Shown one piece after another: positions 1 through 10,110 of a stretch of 64,000 nt of DNA; within the stretch, counting starts at the first letter, position 1, and each line of letters begins with the position of its first letter. The stretch is taken from positions 186,001 through 250,000 of the forward strand of contig KV918840.1 in the NCBI GenBank assembly GCA_002049455.2, read 5' to 3'. The notes beneath the pieces were generated by a model. That model was not told the origin of the DNA and made no database searches. It saw only the letters and a program-made list of their open reading frames with translations. A program made the translations under genes and the position numbers. Origin of the DNA: Porphyra umbilicalis (Eukaryota > Rhodophyta > Bangiophyceae > Bangiales > Bangiaceae).

Positions 1-953
1 TTGGTCAAAAGAATGTCAGTGACACGTCTCGATGTCAATGAACATAGGCGATCTACTGGGCACGGGGCTCACGTGTTCGGAGGGCCAATGAACGGACCGA
101 ACGGACAGAAAAGCATTGCAAGAACTCCTCAAACGACATGCATGTTCGGAGGCCGATTCAGCCTCTGCGAACAAACATGAGGGGCCGGTTAGGGGGGACG
201 CTCCTGACGGCACCGCTGTGGCCGGTGGCTTAAGAAGTCTTGTCCTGATTAGGCTGTCAGCGTGCATGTTCTGGCATCGTTTCACAAAGACCACCGCGTG
301 TGTCAGCAGGTACTTGCCACCGGGTCACTCAGAGTGCGGTTTTCCAGCTGCTGTCAGCCTTTGTCGGCCCAAGGGCCCGGTGAACCTGGTCGGGATGCTT
401 GACATGTCACACATCACCGGGTGATATAATGGGTCTCCCTGCAGCACGGGTCAATGCTCGCAGTCGTCGGGTGTGCATGTTTGTTTGCGCAAACGAGCAT
501 GCTCCATTTCTCAGCAAAGCACCATAGGAGTAGACGCATGCTCCGTATTCCTATAGGAGCGATTAGTGGTGTTAGCTGTCATCAAGTAAAGTACGAGACG
601 AGATTTGAACTCCGTGACCTACTGTCAGGTCACCTCGTGCTCGTCCTGCCAGGCCGTCGGAGCGCGGGAGCTGTGAGTGGTCAAATGGTCATCATCTGAA
701 GATCGGTGATGGACTCTGATTGGTCTGCCAGCCCAAAATTATGACTAGGGAGCTCGGCAAGCAAGGTCTGCATGGGCCACACTCTAGGCTGACACCCCCC
801 TTTGGCTCCGATTGGAGCGCTCTACGCTCTCACCCGATTCCAACCCGTGGAGAGGGGTAGAGCGGCCACGGTCGACGGAGTGTCTTTCTATATACGCCGG
901 CGCCCCTCCCCCCCCCCCCCACCACCGGCGCTGGGGCGTAGTCCCCCCCCCCG
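1..953. other. No gene recognised
   Basis: Nothing with protein-like character on either strand. Only short open frames of mixed composition are present. A T-arm-like stretch near 590-620 does not fold into a full tRNA. From about 900 the DNA becomes poly-C rich, which marks the downstream edge of the WLM gene on the minus strand. Confidence 0.5.
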
Positions 954-1717
954 TCAAGGCGGCGCCCCCCCGCCCCGCGACGCGCTGAACGCCCCCCCCA
1001 CCGACGCAATCTCTCGCATCGGCGAGTAACAACGGGCGTCGTGCGCCCCAAACACATTGTGCGACAGCTCGTGCCAGATCACCTCGAGCACTTTCCACCA
1101 CGACAGAGAGCCCTGCCCGTCGTCGGTGCGGGGGCGCATCCGAATCTCCTCCCCGCCATTCATGTTCAAGCCGAGGACGCACACGGGGTCGACGCGGACT
1201 TTGCCGTCAGCGGGCATCTCCACGAGGCGTCCAACGCGCCACCCTCGAGCGCGCATCTCCACTAGGACCATTTGCTGCCGCCGCGGCCGAAAAGTGAGCC
1301 ACTGTCGCGTTCGCGGCTGTCGATCGGCTCGGCGCGCCCGACCAAGGCGGCGGCGGCGCCGGCCGTGCAGCCGGCGTCGCTTAAACTGCAGTCGTCCTGC
1401 CATGGGGTGACGGGGAAGGGGTGGCTCCGAAGTCGTTCCCGGCCACGCGCTTGGTCGCGGCGGTGTCCTTGTGAGTGCATCCGCCGTGGCAGAAGCGGCC
1501 GTCGCCGGGCGCGCAGCCGTCGCGCCGCTGGTGGGGCGACGCGCGCGGCACCGCCGAGCGCGCGACGGCGGTGCTCCCAGCCACGCGCTGGGTCGCGGCG
1601 GTGTACCTGTGGGTGCCTCCGCCGCAGCGTCCGCGGCCGTCGTCGGGCGCGCAGCCGTCGCGCCGGCCACGTTCTTGGCTGAGGCGGTGAGCCTGTGAGT
1701 GCCTACCAGGGCCTGAG

Positions 1718-2277
1718 AGCGTCTCCACCAATGGATCCAAACACCCAAACGCCTAAACGTGGCACTGTTTTGCCAAACGGGCATTGGTGGCTGGGATGCG
1801 ATCCAAAACTAGGGTGTGACGGTCCAAAAATAGACCATCCTCACATATTCTAGTCGCCTAATCGACCTCGTGTCCATGACACGCGATTGCTCTATTTTGG
1901 ATCTTCAACGGCAGGGCAAGTCCAAACGGGAACGTTTGGAGGCGCGCCACTCCAAACAGACCTGTTTGGATGCGCCTCCAACCGTTTGGCAAACCCCTGG
2001 TTCGATTTTGAGCCAACCTACGCCAATGGAAAGCGTGACCCGTGGCATGCAAACAGTGATATGGCGATCGGCCATCCACCGAGATTCTTTGCCGGGCATT
2101 CATGGATGGTCTGTCGGCCACAAAAGAGGCCCACCCATAGTGAGCATCCAGGGGAGCCCAAGATTGAGACGTGACCTGTTTTGTTTTGGATCGACGTTTG
2201 GAGAGCCAGTGACAGGGCCACACGTTGGGCACTCGTGACGTTTGGCTTTGGCTTTTGGCTCCATTGGTGGAGACGCT
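1718..2277. mobile_element. MITE nested in hAT copy 1
   Basis: The 18 bp inverted ends begin AGCGTCTCCACCAATGGA. A 5 bp duplication CTGAG lies at 1713-1717 and 2278-2282. The second hAT copy at 34415 has the same flanking sequence with a single CTGAG, so it is the empty site. The interior is AT-richer and carries many TCCAAAC/GTTTGG motifs near both ends. Non-autonomous; superfamily unassigned. Confidence 0.82.
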
Positions 2278-2561
2278 CTGAGGTGGATAGAGTAGAGCCA
2301 GACATATCCGCACATTATACTCGTAATAATCCACAATCCATGCCACAGCCGCGTATTCATATCGTACTCTGTTCATTTACCGCCGGATATACTGAGCCTG
2401 AATGACTCTCCAAAGGCCGGATAAAATATAATCTGAATCGAATTTCCACCTTGCCTGATACGGCTCACATATTCTGCGCCGCAGTGCTGGCGAGTGGGGA
2501 TGCCTCCCCACCCTGTTCAACCGCCATCATCTGGCAGTGCCAAGCGGCGATCTTGCCGGAC

Positions 2562-2905
2562 ATTCCAGGCACGTGCGTGCAATACCCTGGCCTTCAGGGC
2601 GGTGGCGCGCACGGCGACGCATTGACGCCGGGCACGCCGGCCGGCTCTATGGCCGCGAGCGCGCACGGGGGCGTGTACAGCCACGTTGCCGTGATGGGGG
2701 GGGCGTCGGGCGGGGAAAGGGGTGCCGCCTCCGCCACCGCAGCGGCGGCGGCCCGCCGGCGTCGCGCGGCGCCCACGGGCGAGGCCGTCACTCCGCCGCG
2801 CAGCGCACCTGCGCACGGCGGGCAGGGCGGCCGACACGGCGCACTGGCGGGCGGGTGGGACTGATCGCCGCGCGACGAGGCGCCTGTAACCGCGCCACTA
2901 GATGG
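2562..2905 (-). repeat. Dispersed GC-rich repeat, copy A (inverted)
   Basis: Read on the minus strand this matches 22853-23145 at roughly 80 percent by eye, with small indels. Its low-coordinate end (2562-2605) also matches 51091-51134 in inverted orientation with two mismatches in 44. It lies inside the hAT element. No ends or target duplication were found, so the class is unknown. Confidence 0.7.
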
Positions 2906-4616
2906 CGTCAGCAACCGCCGATGCGCCGCCGCAACAGAAGACGGCGCGCAGGCACGATCACCCGCTGGTCATCGTGGGCGCGTCAAGCCCCGGAAGTCGC
3001 TGCGCGCGGTCAACGCGCGCAACTCCGGGCGGTAGAGGGGGCACGGGGGCAGGCGCCGTCCGGGCCCAGTGACCCCTGTGGCAGGACAGTTCTTCTCAGC
3101 CACGTAACTCCATTCGCTTTTAGCGTCATCGCGACGCTTCCAACACTGACACGCTCTCAGATCCCTGAGGACACGAATGCAGACTGCCACCTCTGAAACT
3201 GAGAGCAATTCCCTTGATCTAAGTATATGTGTGCATCACTACACTTTGAGAGCACCCTGTCCTAAAGGCCAGGGAAATTCCCGAACGGTTCTGTCCCGTG
3301 TCTGAAACCGCTTGCCTTGCTGTCAACGGCCCGCGCGAGATTCCGAACGGGCACCCCCGGGTGAGCACACGAGAGTTCCAACGATCACTACTGACGAGGA
3401 CCGCTGCACCATCGAACTCAGTTCCAAAAACCAATTGGTACTTGACGGCGGTTCATCGCGACAAAGGCTCGTGAAGAGACAAGCGTATTTAAATCACATG
3501 TAAGACTGTACCTGGAGAGATGTCTCCTTTCATTTTATTTCGTTTCAATTTTAGTCTTTTTCCAGATCCTTCATCCAAGAGAATATATACAATCTGTCTA
3601 TCCTAACTATATCCAAAATCGTACTATTTGAATATCCGACTATAAGTTTGATCCTGACTGCGTCCGTCCCAGCAAGATCTGATTTTGGATATATGACCTC
3701 GTCAAATACTCAATCCAGAGTGCATGTGAGGGGATGTGGATTATATCCTAATGCAACCAAAAGTACCTCATTCCAAAGCCCCTGGTGCCTACGCCGTGGC
3801 AGCAGCGGCCGTCGCCGGGCGCGCAGCCGTCGCGGCGCTGGTGGGGCGACGCGGGTAGCGCCGCCGAGTGCGCGACGGCGGTGCTCTCGGCCACGTCCTT
3901 GGCGGTGACGATGAGCCTGTGAGTGCCTCCGCCGCAGCGTCCGCGGCTGCCCCCGGGCGCGCAGCCGTCGCGCCGCTGATGGGGTGACGCGCGCGGCGCC
4001 GCCGAGCGCGCGACGGCGGCGGGGACGTCTGTCGTCGGCAACTCTCCGCCCGACGCCTCTCCGTCCGATGCGGCGGGCGTTCGACGTCGAGCCGCCCGCC
4101 CCGTACGTCGCAGTTGGTCATCGACCCCGGCGGGGCGACGATCAACGCGGCGGGCGCCCCGTCGACGCGCCCGACGCACGTGCCGGGGGTTGTCGTCCTC
4201 GCCGCCGCTATCGCCGTCGCCGTTGCCGGGGAGAGGGCCATCGTCGCTGCCGTAGCTGACGCTCTGTTCGTCGACCGAGGCGGGGTCTTCGCCGGCCGCG
4301 CAGTCGCTGCCGCTCCCGTTCCACCTCTCGCTCGTCGTGCCGAGGAGTGGCGCTCGATTAAGAGTGTTTCCCGCCCCCGCGCCAGTCCGTGGAGGAGTAC
4401 CCGTAGGTGTCGCCACCGCCGACGCCGCCGCCGCCGCCGCCGCCTCTGCCGGCGGTGCCGCCGCCGCCGCTGCCGCCACCGCCGCCATAGACGATAAAGA
4501 GGAGCGGCTGGCGCGGCTGCTGCGCGGCGCCTGCGGTACAGGGGCTGGCGAACAGCTTGCACCATTCCGAGGTTGCCGGCGGCGACATCGTCAGGGCCGT
4601 CGCCAACTGGCTGCAC

Positions 4617-5602
4617 AGGCGGCGTGGGGAGAGCTGGGGGGACGGCCGCGGCGAGAGACTTGGCCGCATCATGGAAATGACCTGATGGGGCTTGGCACTT
4701 CCGCCGTCGTCATGGCTGCCGTTCCAGCGTCGGCCGATAGGGCGAGGGAGGGGCGATGGGCGCGCCTGGCGAGGAATTCTGGAACGAGCCGTTGTTTTCA
4801 GGGCTCGCTTGAAGCCGAAGACGTCTGGGCGTGGGGGGTTCGGCAGCCCAGACCCTCTGTGGACGAACAATCCATCGTAAATTCTCGTCCGACTCACACC
4901 CAGTCGCAATTTGCCGCCACTTTCTCGACTGATCAGCGGACAAGGGCATGTGGTGTTGCTCACAAATGCAGTGTACAGACAATTTGCCCGGCTCTGCGCG
5001 GGACTTCCGAGTGATTATGGAGCTCGTGCCGTGCCTCGCTTCGTCAGTCGTTTCTCTGCGGCATCGCCCTGGGTCAGCCGTCTTCTTTCTGCTCTTCTCT
5101 CCCGAGTGTCGTGTCCTCATTACTGACGCTTGCCATTGTGGCGTCTTTTCGTACTACCACCTGCTATTTGGTGACCGCCGACCCCTCCATCACGGTCATC
5201 ATCTTTCGGCCTGCTGTATTCTCGACGCTCTGCGAGCACACCGACCTTCTGAAAAATGCAGAAAGCGCGTTCGCGAAAACGCCCTGGACTTAAGAAACGA
5301 CGAAACCGTTTTCACACGACGACAGATAGACCAGAGCGACACGAGCATCTATTGAGGGTGTGCTCTGACAAGTGGGCAACGCAGCTCAGAAAGAAGGCCA
5401 CCTACATCTACGCCATTGTCTCGCCACATCAAAAAAGCCTCATTGTCTTTCTTCCACCCCTTTCTCACGCGCACCACTTGGCGGCCACCATGGGAGCCCC
5501 GAACAATCGCCCATGCGCCATCTTCGCCGCGCGGACGACGCCCGTGGACTGCGGACCAGCGAGACGACCGCAGCGGGCGTCGACCCCCCCCCCATCCCGT
5601 AT
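4617..5602. other. No gene recognised
   Basis: Mixed-composition DNA with no open frame of protein-like character. A stretch near 5270-5320 (GCGAAAACGCCC...GTTTTCACAC) resembles one near 18065-18120, so both may be fragments of one dispersed repeat. Confidence 0.4.
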
Positions 5603-7929
5603 TCACTCGTTATCGCCCACATGGCGCAAAAGGTAAGCCTCGCATCCCCCGCGTCGGTGTGGCGCTCGGCACCGGCGCCCGCCGCGCCGCCGCGCCCACA
5701 CTGATCCGCCGTCGACGGCGCAGCCGCGCATGCGCGGCGGCGGCGGCGCAACACTACCTCGGCGCCCGCGCGCACACGCGCGGCACCTTGATGCGGGGGG
5801 CGGCTCGGGGTGCGATCGGGGGCCCCTGCCCCATCGGCTGGCGGGGCGGCCGCCGCGTACTCGCCGGCGGGGGGGTGCCGACGGTGCGGCGCTGGCGACC
5901 ATCGGGGCGGCCGCCACAGGCCGCCCACACGCGCTCACGCGCGCAGCGTCGATGGGGGCCACCCGCTGGCGGGGGCGAGGACCACCGGCGGCGGGGGGCA
6001 GGGTCGGGCGTGCCCAATCCTTAGTTGGGACCCACGCCGTCGGGGAGGCGGGCGAAGGCAGCGCCGCCGCCGCCGTGCGTGGCCCGACGGTGACCCATCG
6101 CAGGCAGCGGTGGGGGCACCCGCCGGCCGGCTGCCGCCGCGGCGGTCGTGCGCGACCACTCCGGCGGCCGCCACGCGACGAACGGCGGCAGCACCGACGC
6201 CGCTGCCGCCGCGGGGGCGGCCGCGTCGCCCCTACGGCAGCGTTAGTCGCGCCCAGCCGCTTGCCCGGCGGCGGCGGCCGGCCGCACCGCCGGCCGCCGC
6301 CGCCCCCCCCGCCGGCGCGATGGACGACGGCGCTCGGCGGTGCGGCGTGCACCCGGCGGCACTGGTGTCGCGCGCCGTGCGAGGGCAGCGGCGGCCACGG
6401 GGCGGCGGGCGGCGTTTCGGTCCACCGTGGGTGGGCGGGTGGCGGCGGCGCGGAAGCGAGCCGAGCACGCGTGACTGTTTCGCAGACGGGGGCAGCGGCC
6501 TGCGAGCTACCGGCACGCCCGTCGAGGGCGCGGGCGCAGACGCGGGAGACGGCTGCCTGTGGCGTCACGTGTCCCAGTTGGGTGCCCGTTGCGGTGCGCG
6601 CGCCGGCGGCCGCGAGACGGCACTCCTGCGGCCGCCGCTGACGGCTGGGCGCAACTGGGAAGGGGGACGGACACGCCGCCGCCGCTGTCACCGCCACCGC
6701 CTCCCTTGCTGCCGCCGCCGCCGCCGCTGCCGCCGGCTGCCGCCGGCAAGACGACGGGCGCGCGCAGCGGCTGCCCCCAGCGCCTCGCCCATGCTGCCCC
6801 AAACCGCACCCGGCGCTGCGCGGCGTCCGCAAGGCGGGCGGCGGCGGGCGTGGCGGCCACGGTGGTGGCCGCAACCGCCCGGGGGGGGGGGTCACCCGCC
6901 GGCGCGCGGCGGCCACCGCGGCGCAGGAGGCAGACGTTGACGCGTCGCCGCCGCCGCCGCCGCCGGCAAAGCCGCTGCCTCCGCCGCCCGTCAGCGCGCC
7001 GCCGGCGACCGACGCTGCAGCGCCGATCGACGCGGCCGCAAAGCCCAGTGCTGTGGAGGGTGCGACCAGCCACCAGGGGAGCGCCATGCCCGCCGCCCGG
7101 CGCGCGTACGGCTTGCAGCCGGGCGGGGAGGGCGCGGGCGGGGGAGCGCGCGCGTCACTCGTCGTCCGGCACGACGGGGGTCCACGGCGGGCAAAACTTG
7201 GAAAACGGAAAACACCGCCGTCGGCAGGCCGCGCGCCCGCCACGCACGCCGCAGGTGCGGGCACCGCCGGTCCGACGGGCGGCGGCGGCGGTGGTGCCGC
7301 CGCCGCTGCCGACGCGCGCGCGGGGCGCCACTCATGGCGCGCGGCACGGGGCGGCCACGGCGGGGGCGGCGACCGGGACGAGTCGGCGCGGGGGAGGGCG
7401 CGTTCGTCGTCCGTGGCGGCGCACCACAGTGGAGAGCGTCGCGGCCCACGTGCGGGGGCAGGCGCGTGGCCGCCACCGCGCATCGAGGCTGCCGCGGTTG
7501 TAGATTGGGCGGGAAGAGTACGGGGGGGCTATTGGGGGGAGGGGGTAGGGGAAGAAGCCGTGGTTGGCGGGGGGTGGGGGGGCGGGGGGGTGAGGGGAGA
7601 AATAGCAGGGGTGTCACGCCACCGCGGCCGCCGCCACCGCGGCCGCCGCCACCACAGCCGCCTCCACCGCGGCCGCCGCCGCCGCCCGCTGCCGTGTGCG
7701 GGGGCGCGTCGGGCGCGCGGTCGTCCACCGCCCACCGCCGCGTCGGCGGCTGGCGCGGCGGCAACGCCGCGACCGGTGGTGGCCGCCGGCCCCACCCGCC
7801 GCGCGCGGGTGTTGCGGGAACGGACGCGACCACGAAGTCCGCCGCGCACTCAGCGCCGTCACGACCCCCTGTTTGAAAACTCAAAAGCAGACGTCTCTCA
7901 CACGGCCCCCAGAGCCCGGTTTTGGCCAA
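5603..7929 (-). other. Very GC-rich low-complexity region; possible minus-strand coding
   Basis: Several frames on both strands stay open for hundreds of codons, mainly because stop codons are rare in DNA this rich in G and C. Two minus-strand stretches look more protein-like. One starts at ATG 7929 (MAKTGLWGPCERRLLLSF). The other is a hydrophobic segment near 7090-6960 (MALPWWLVAPSTALGFAAAS) that could be a signal or membrane anchor. They are in different frames. No domain is recognised, so I call no gene. Confidence 0.25.
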
Positions 7930-8529
7930 CTACCGCGGAATGGCGACATCATGGACGTTCGTGGCCCCGTCCACCTGCCCTCACGACCCCGCAAACACCG
8001 CACCTGCCCTCACGTACCTTTTTAACCACGATCTGCTGCCGCGGACCGTACGGACAATGAAGACGTCGCCACCTCGAGCAAACTCGTACGATGGTCGGGC
8101 GGACCTGTGCGCTTCTTTCCATAGTCAAGAGACAAGCGGGGGACGTCGCCGGACGCAAAAAGGCCCGCCCGGGACGGTTTTGGTCAAGTACTCCCGCAAC
8201 GTGCACTGGAAAAGGCAACTTATTCTTCAACGTGCGGGCGTGTATAGTACCCTGTACTAAAGTCCAGGGAATAGCGTCCTTCTCAGCCAACCAGGAAGCA
8301 CCTCGGGGACGGCCGGCGGTCGTCTCAAGACAACGCACCGTCGCCTCTGGCTCTCCTTGCCGTCCTTCGTGTGCTGGCCAGATCCGTCCCCCATCCCCCC
8401 CCGTTCATCACAAACCCACCTCCGGGGGCATCTTGCGTCCTGTGGTTTCGGCGTGACGGCTGCCCCAGTCTCGGGCACATTGTGCCCTCCTCACGCAGTT
8501 GCCAGCTGCCGCTTGAGCGCCGGGACAAG

Positions 8530-8735
8530 AGTCGGGCGACTTTGTCGCCAACTGGATCCGCCGCCGTGCACGGACGAGTGTTGAGCGCCTCAGTTGCCGA
8601 CCCGTTCTGCTGGCCAGTGGAGACGAGTGTTGAGCGACTCAGTCGCCGACCCGTTCTACTGGCCAGCGGGAACGAGAGTCGAGCGACACTGGCGCCGACC
8701 CATCCTGCTGTCAACCGGGGAGGCGCTACAAGCGA
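8530..8735. repeat. Four imperfect copies of a ~50 bp tandem repeat
   Basis: Copies share the pattern GAGTG/CTTGAGCG, CTCAGT(C/T)GCCGACCC and TTCTGCTGGCCAG. The array ends just upstream of the poly-C tract that precedes the oxygenase start at 8791, so it sits in that gene's presumed promoter or 5' UTR. Confidence 0.65.
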
Positions 8736-8790
8736 GTAAGTCGCTGACCACCCACCCCCCCCCCCGCTCCCCCTCCCTCCCCCCCCCCCG

Positions 8791-9978
8791 ATGCCTGGGC
8801 ATGGACCCAGCAGACCGAGGAAGCGGCGGCCTCCCCGCGGTGGCGTGTCAGGAGCGGGCCGCAGGGTAAAAAAAAGACAAAGGGCGCTGACGGCGGCCGC
8901 GAGCGTGCCGGCTACCGCAGGGCTGGAGGTGGAAGGCGGAACCTCGGCGTTGGGGCCGCGCGAGGCCCCTCTCGAGTCCTCACACATGACCGAGGAGGCG
9001 GTCGTCGTCCAGGTGAGCGACGACTCGGAGTGGACAACTGAGGAGGAGGTCGAGAGTGGCGTCGTGTCTCTGCCGTCCGCGGCTGTCTCAAACACGTCGC
9101 CAAAACCCGTATCGGCGCAGCCCCCAGCATCCTCGGACACCTCTACACTTCCATCTTCGATTTTGCCTCACGCCCGCCCCCCCGACGGCGTCAGTTCACA
9201 AGGGGTGGTGCACAAGATTATCACCAACGCCGCGGCTCTCAAGGCGGACCTTAGCCGTGACGGTAGCGGCTATCGCGTTTTGCACGGAGCCGTCAGCAAA
9301 ACCCTCGCGGCGGCTGTCGACCGTGATTGCTTGGGTATCCACGCCGACGACTTTGGCGTGATGATCAACCACGCAAAAGTAGAGACCTTTGAACGTCAAG
9401 GCAAGACGTTGCCTTCGCTTTTGGGTTGTAAGGACGGGCGCGGCGAGCGAGTCATGATGAAGTGTTTCTACAACCATCCCGTGCCCCCTCCATGTCTGAT
9501 GGGCCCTCAGTCGGCCGCATTTTGCGAGCTTGCCTCTCTTGGGGCTGCTGTTCAACATGGGCTCAACCACGTCTTCCCGGGTCGCTTCCACACAGTCGTC
9601 GGACCTACGGTGCTGCGGAGCTTTGGGCGGTGCCGCCGCCAACTTGTCCACATTGACAAGCTGCGGCCCCAGCTGATGGACGAGTCGTGCCCGGCTGCAT
9701 CTGTCCTCGTCGCTCTGCGCGACGCTCAGTTGGTCATGTGTCCTGGGTCCCACCGTCACCTACCCGATGAAGAGGGCGGTAAGCTCACCGCGCCTATTGA
9801 GCCACACATCCTTTCATTGCGGGCTGGAGACGTCCTTGTATTCCGCCAAGACGTGGCGCATGCTGGTGCTGCCAGCACTGGCACCGAACTACGGCATAGG
9901 TGGCACTGGTGTATTGACGGCGGGGTCCCCGACGCCAAGGAGCGTGTGGTTGTTGTCCACCCTCTGACACGAGAATAG
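8791..9978 (+). CDS. Fe(II)/2-oxoglutarate dioxygenase-like protein
   Basis: 395 residues from an ATG straight after a poly-C tract. The first ~130 residues are low complexity with basic clusters (RPRKRR, VKKRQR) that resemble nuclear localisation signals, then an acidic Ser/Glu stretch. The C-terminal ~250 residues look like a double-stranded beta-helix oxygenase. The iron ligands would be His287 and Asp289 (LVHIDKLRP) and His357 (DVAHAGA), with Arg370 (RHRWHW) as the 2-oxoglutarate anchor. CPGSHR and LRAGDVLVFRQ fit the phytanoyl-CoA-dioxygenase-like layout. The substrate is unknown; the basic N-terminus hints at a nuclear role, which is inference. Intronless. Plus-strand Ala/Gly-rich coding sequence follows within 135 bp. 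Confidence 0.62.
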   Translation: MPGHGPSRPRKRRPPRGGVSGAGRRVKKRQRALTAAASVPATAGLEVEGGTSALGPREAPLESSHMTEEAVVVQVSDDSEWTTEEEVESGVVSLPSAAVSNTSPKPVSAQPPASSDTSTLPSSILPHARPPDGVSSQGVVHKIITNAAALKADLSRDGSGYRVLHGAVSKTLAAAVDRDCLGIHADDFGVMINHAKVETFERQGKTLPSLLGCKDGRGERVMMKCFYNHPVPPPCLMGPQSAAFCELASLGAAVQHGLNHVFPGRFHTVVGPTVLRSFGRCRRQLVHIDKLRPQLMDESCPAASVLVALRDAQLVMCPGSHRHLPDEEGGKLTAPIEPHILSLRAGDVLVFRQDVAHAGAASTGTELRHRWHWCIDGGVPDAKERVVVVHPLTRE

Positions 9979-10110
9979 GTGCACGTACTTTCTCGGGTCT
10001 CCCTGTCGGTGGGAGGGGCGCCCCGCCGGCCGCCGCCGCAGCCGAAGCCCTGCCGGCCGCGCTATGAATTTGGGCGGCGGACCCGGCGGCGGGGGGGGCG
10101 GGGGGGGGGG

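Larger units (their letters stand above)
1707..3784. mobile_element. Non-autonomous hAT element, copy 1
   Basis: The ends are CAGGGCCTGAG and AAAGCCCCTG, so the terminal inverted repeat is CAGGGGCT-like. It is flanked by a perfect 8 bp duplication, GTGCCTAC, at 1699-1706 and 3785-3792. An 8 bp duplication and a CAGGG start are hallmarks of hAT transposons. The subterminal AT-rich DNA matches the copy at 34415-35670. No transposase is visible. The interior also holds a 560 bp nested element (1718-2277) and an inverted copy of a dispersed GC-rich repeat (2562-2905). About 2.08 kb. Confidence 0.88.
1471..4056 (-). repeat. 138 bp tandem repeat inside the WLM gene, interrupted by the transposon
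   Basis: Unit starts lie at 1471, 1609, 1695 and 3919. Spacing is 138 bp (46 codons) once the transposon and one target copy are discounted, except for one unit shortened to 86 bp. On the minus strand the units give HQRRDGCAPGDGR-type peptides in one frame and Ala/Thr-rich peptides in another. The short unit changes the reading frame between the two halves of the array. Confidence 0.7.
954..4488 (-). pseudogene. WLM-domain metalloprotease gene (Wss1/SPRTN-like), split by a hAT element
   Basis: The last ~105 codons (1271 down to 954) are a WLM domain: ARGWRVG, then LGLNMNGGEEIRMRPR, then the zinc motif HELSHNVFGAHD (HExxH with a third His), followed by an aromatic-containing stretch. The WLM family holds Wss1-like zinc proteases that act on DNA-protein crosslinks and SUMO/ubiquitin conjugates. 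Upstream, on the far side of the transposon at 1707-3784, a minus frame opens with ATG at 4488. It reads an Ala-rich start, an acidic Asp/Gly stretch and then 46-residue repeats (CAPGDGR, CGGGTH). Removing the element plus one 8 bp target copy joins codon 3792-3790 to codon 1700-1698 in one frame, giving about 480 codons. The stretch just before the WLM domain is Arg-rich and may be out of frame or intronic. Probably null in this copy; the domain call is solid, the N-terminus is inferred. Confidence 0.6.

Noticed and set aside
585-650. tRNA-like stretch on the minus strand (GAGTTCAAATCTC T-arm-like word, short hairpin GTGACCT...AGGTCAC)
   Set aside because: The T-stem pairs poorly, there is no D-arm, and the total length would be about 50 nt. 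A chance resemblance or a decayed tRNA-derived repeat; not called.
5603-7483. 626-codon minus frame as a gene
   Set aside because: Arg/Pro/Ala composition and equally long frames on the other strand show the opening comes from extreme GC content. No domain, and protein-like patches are in different frames.
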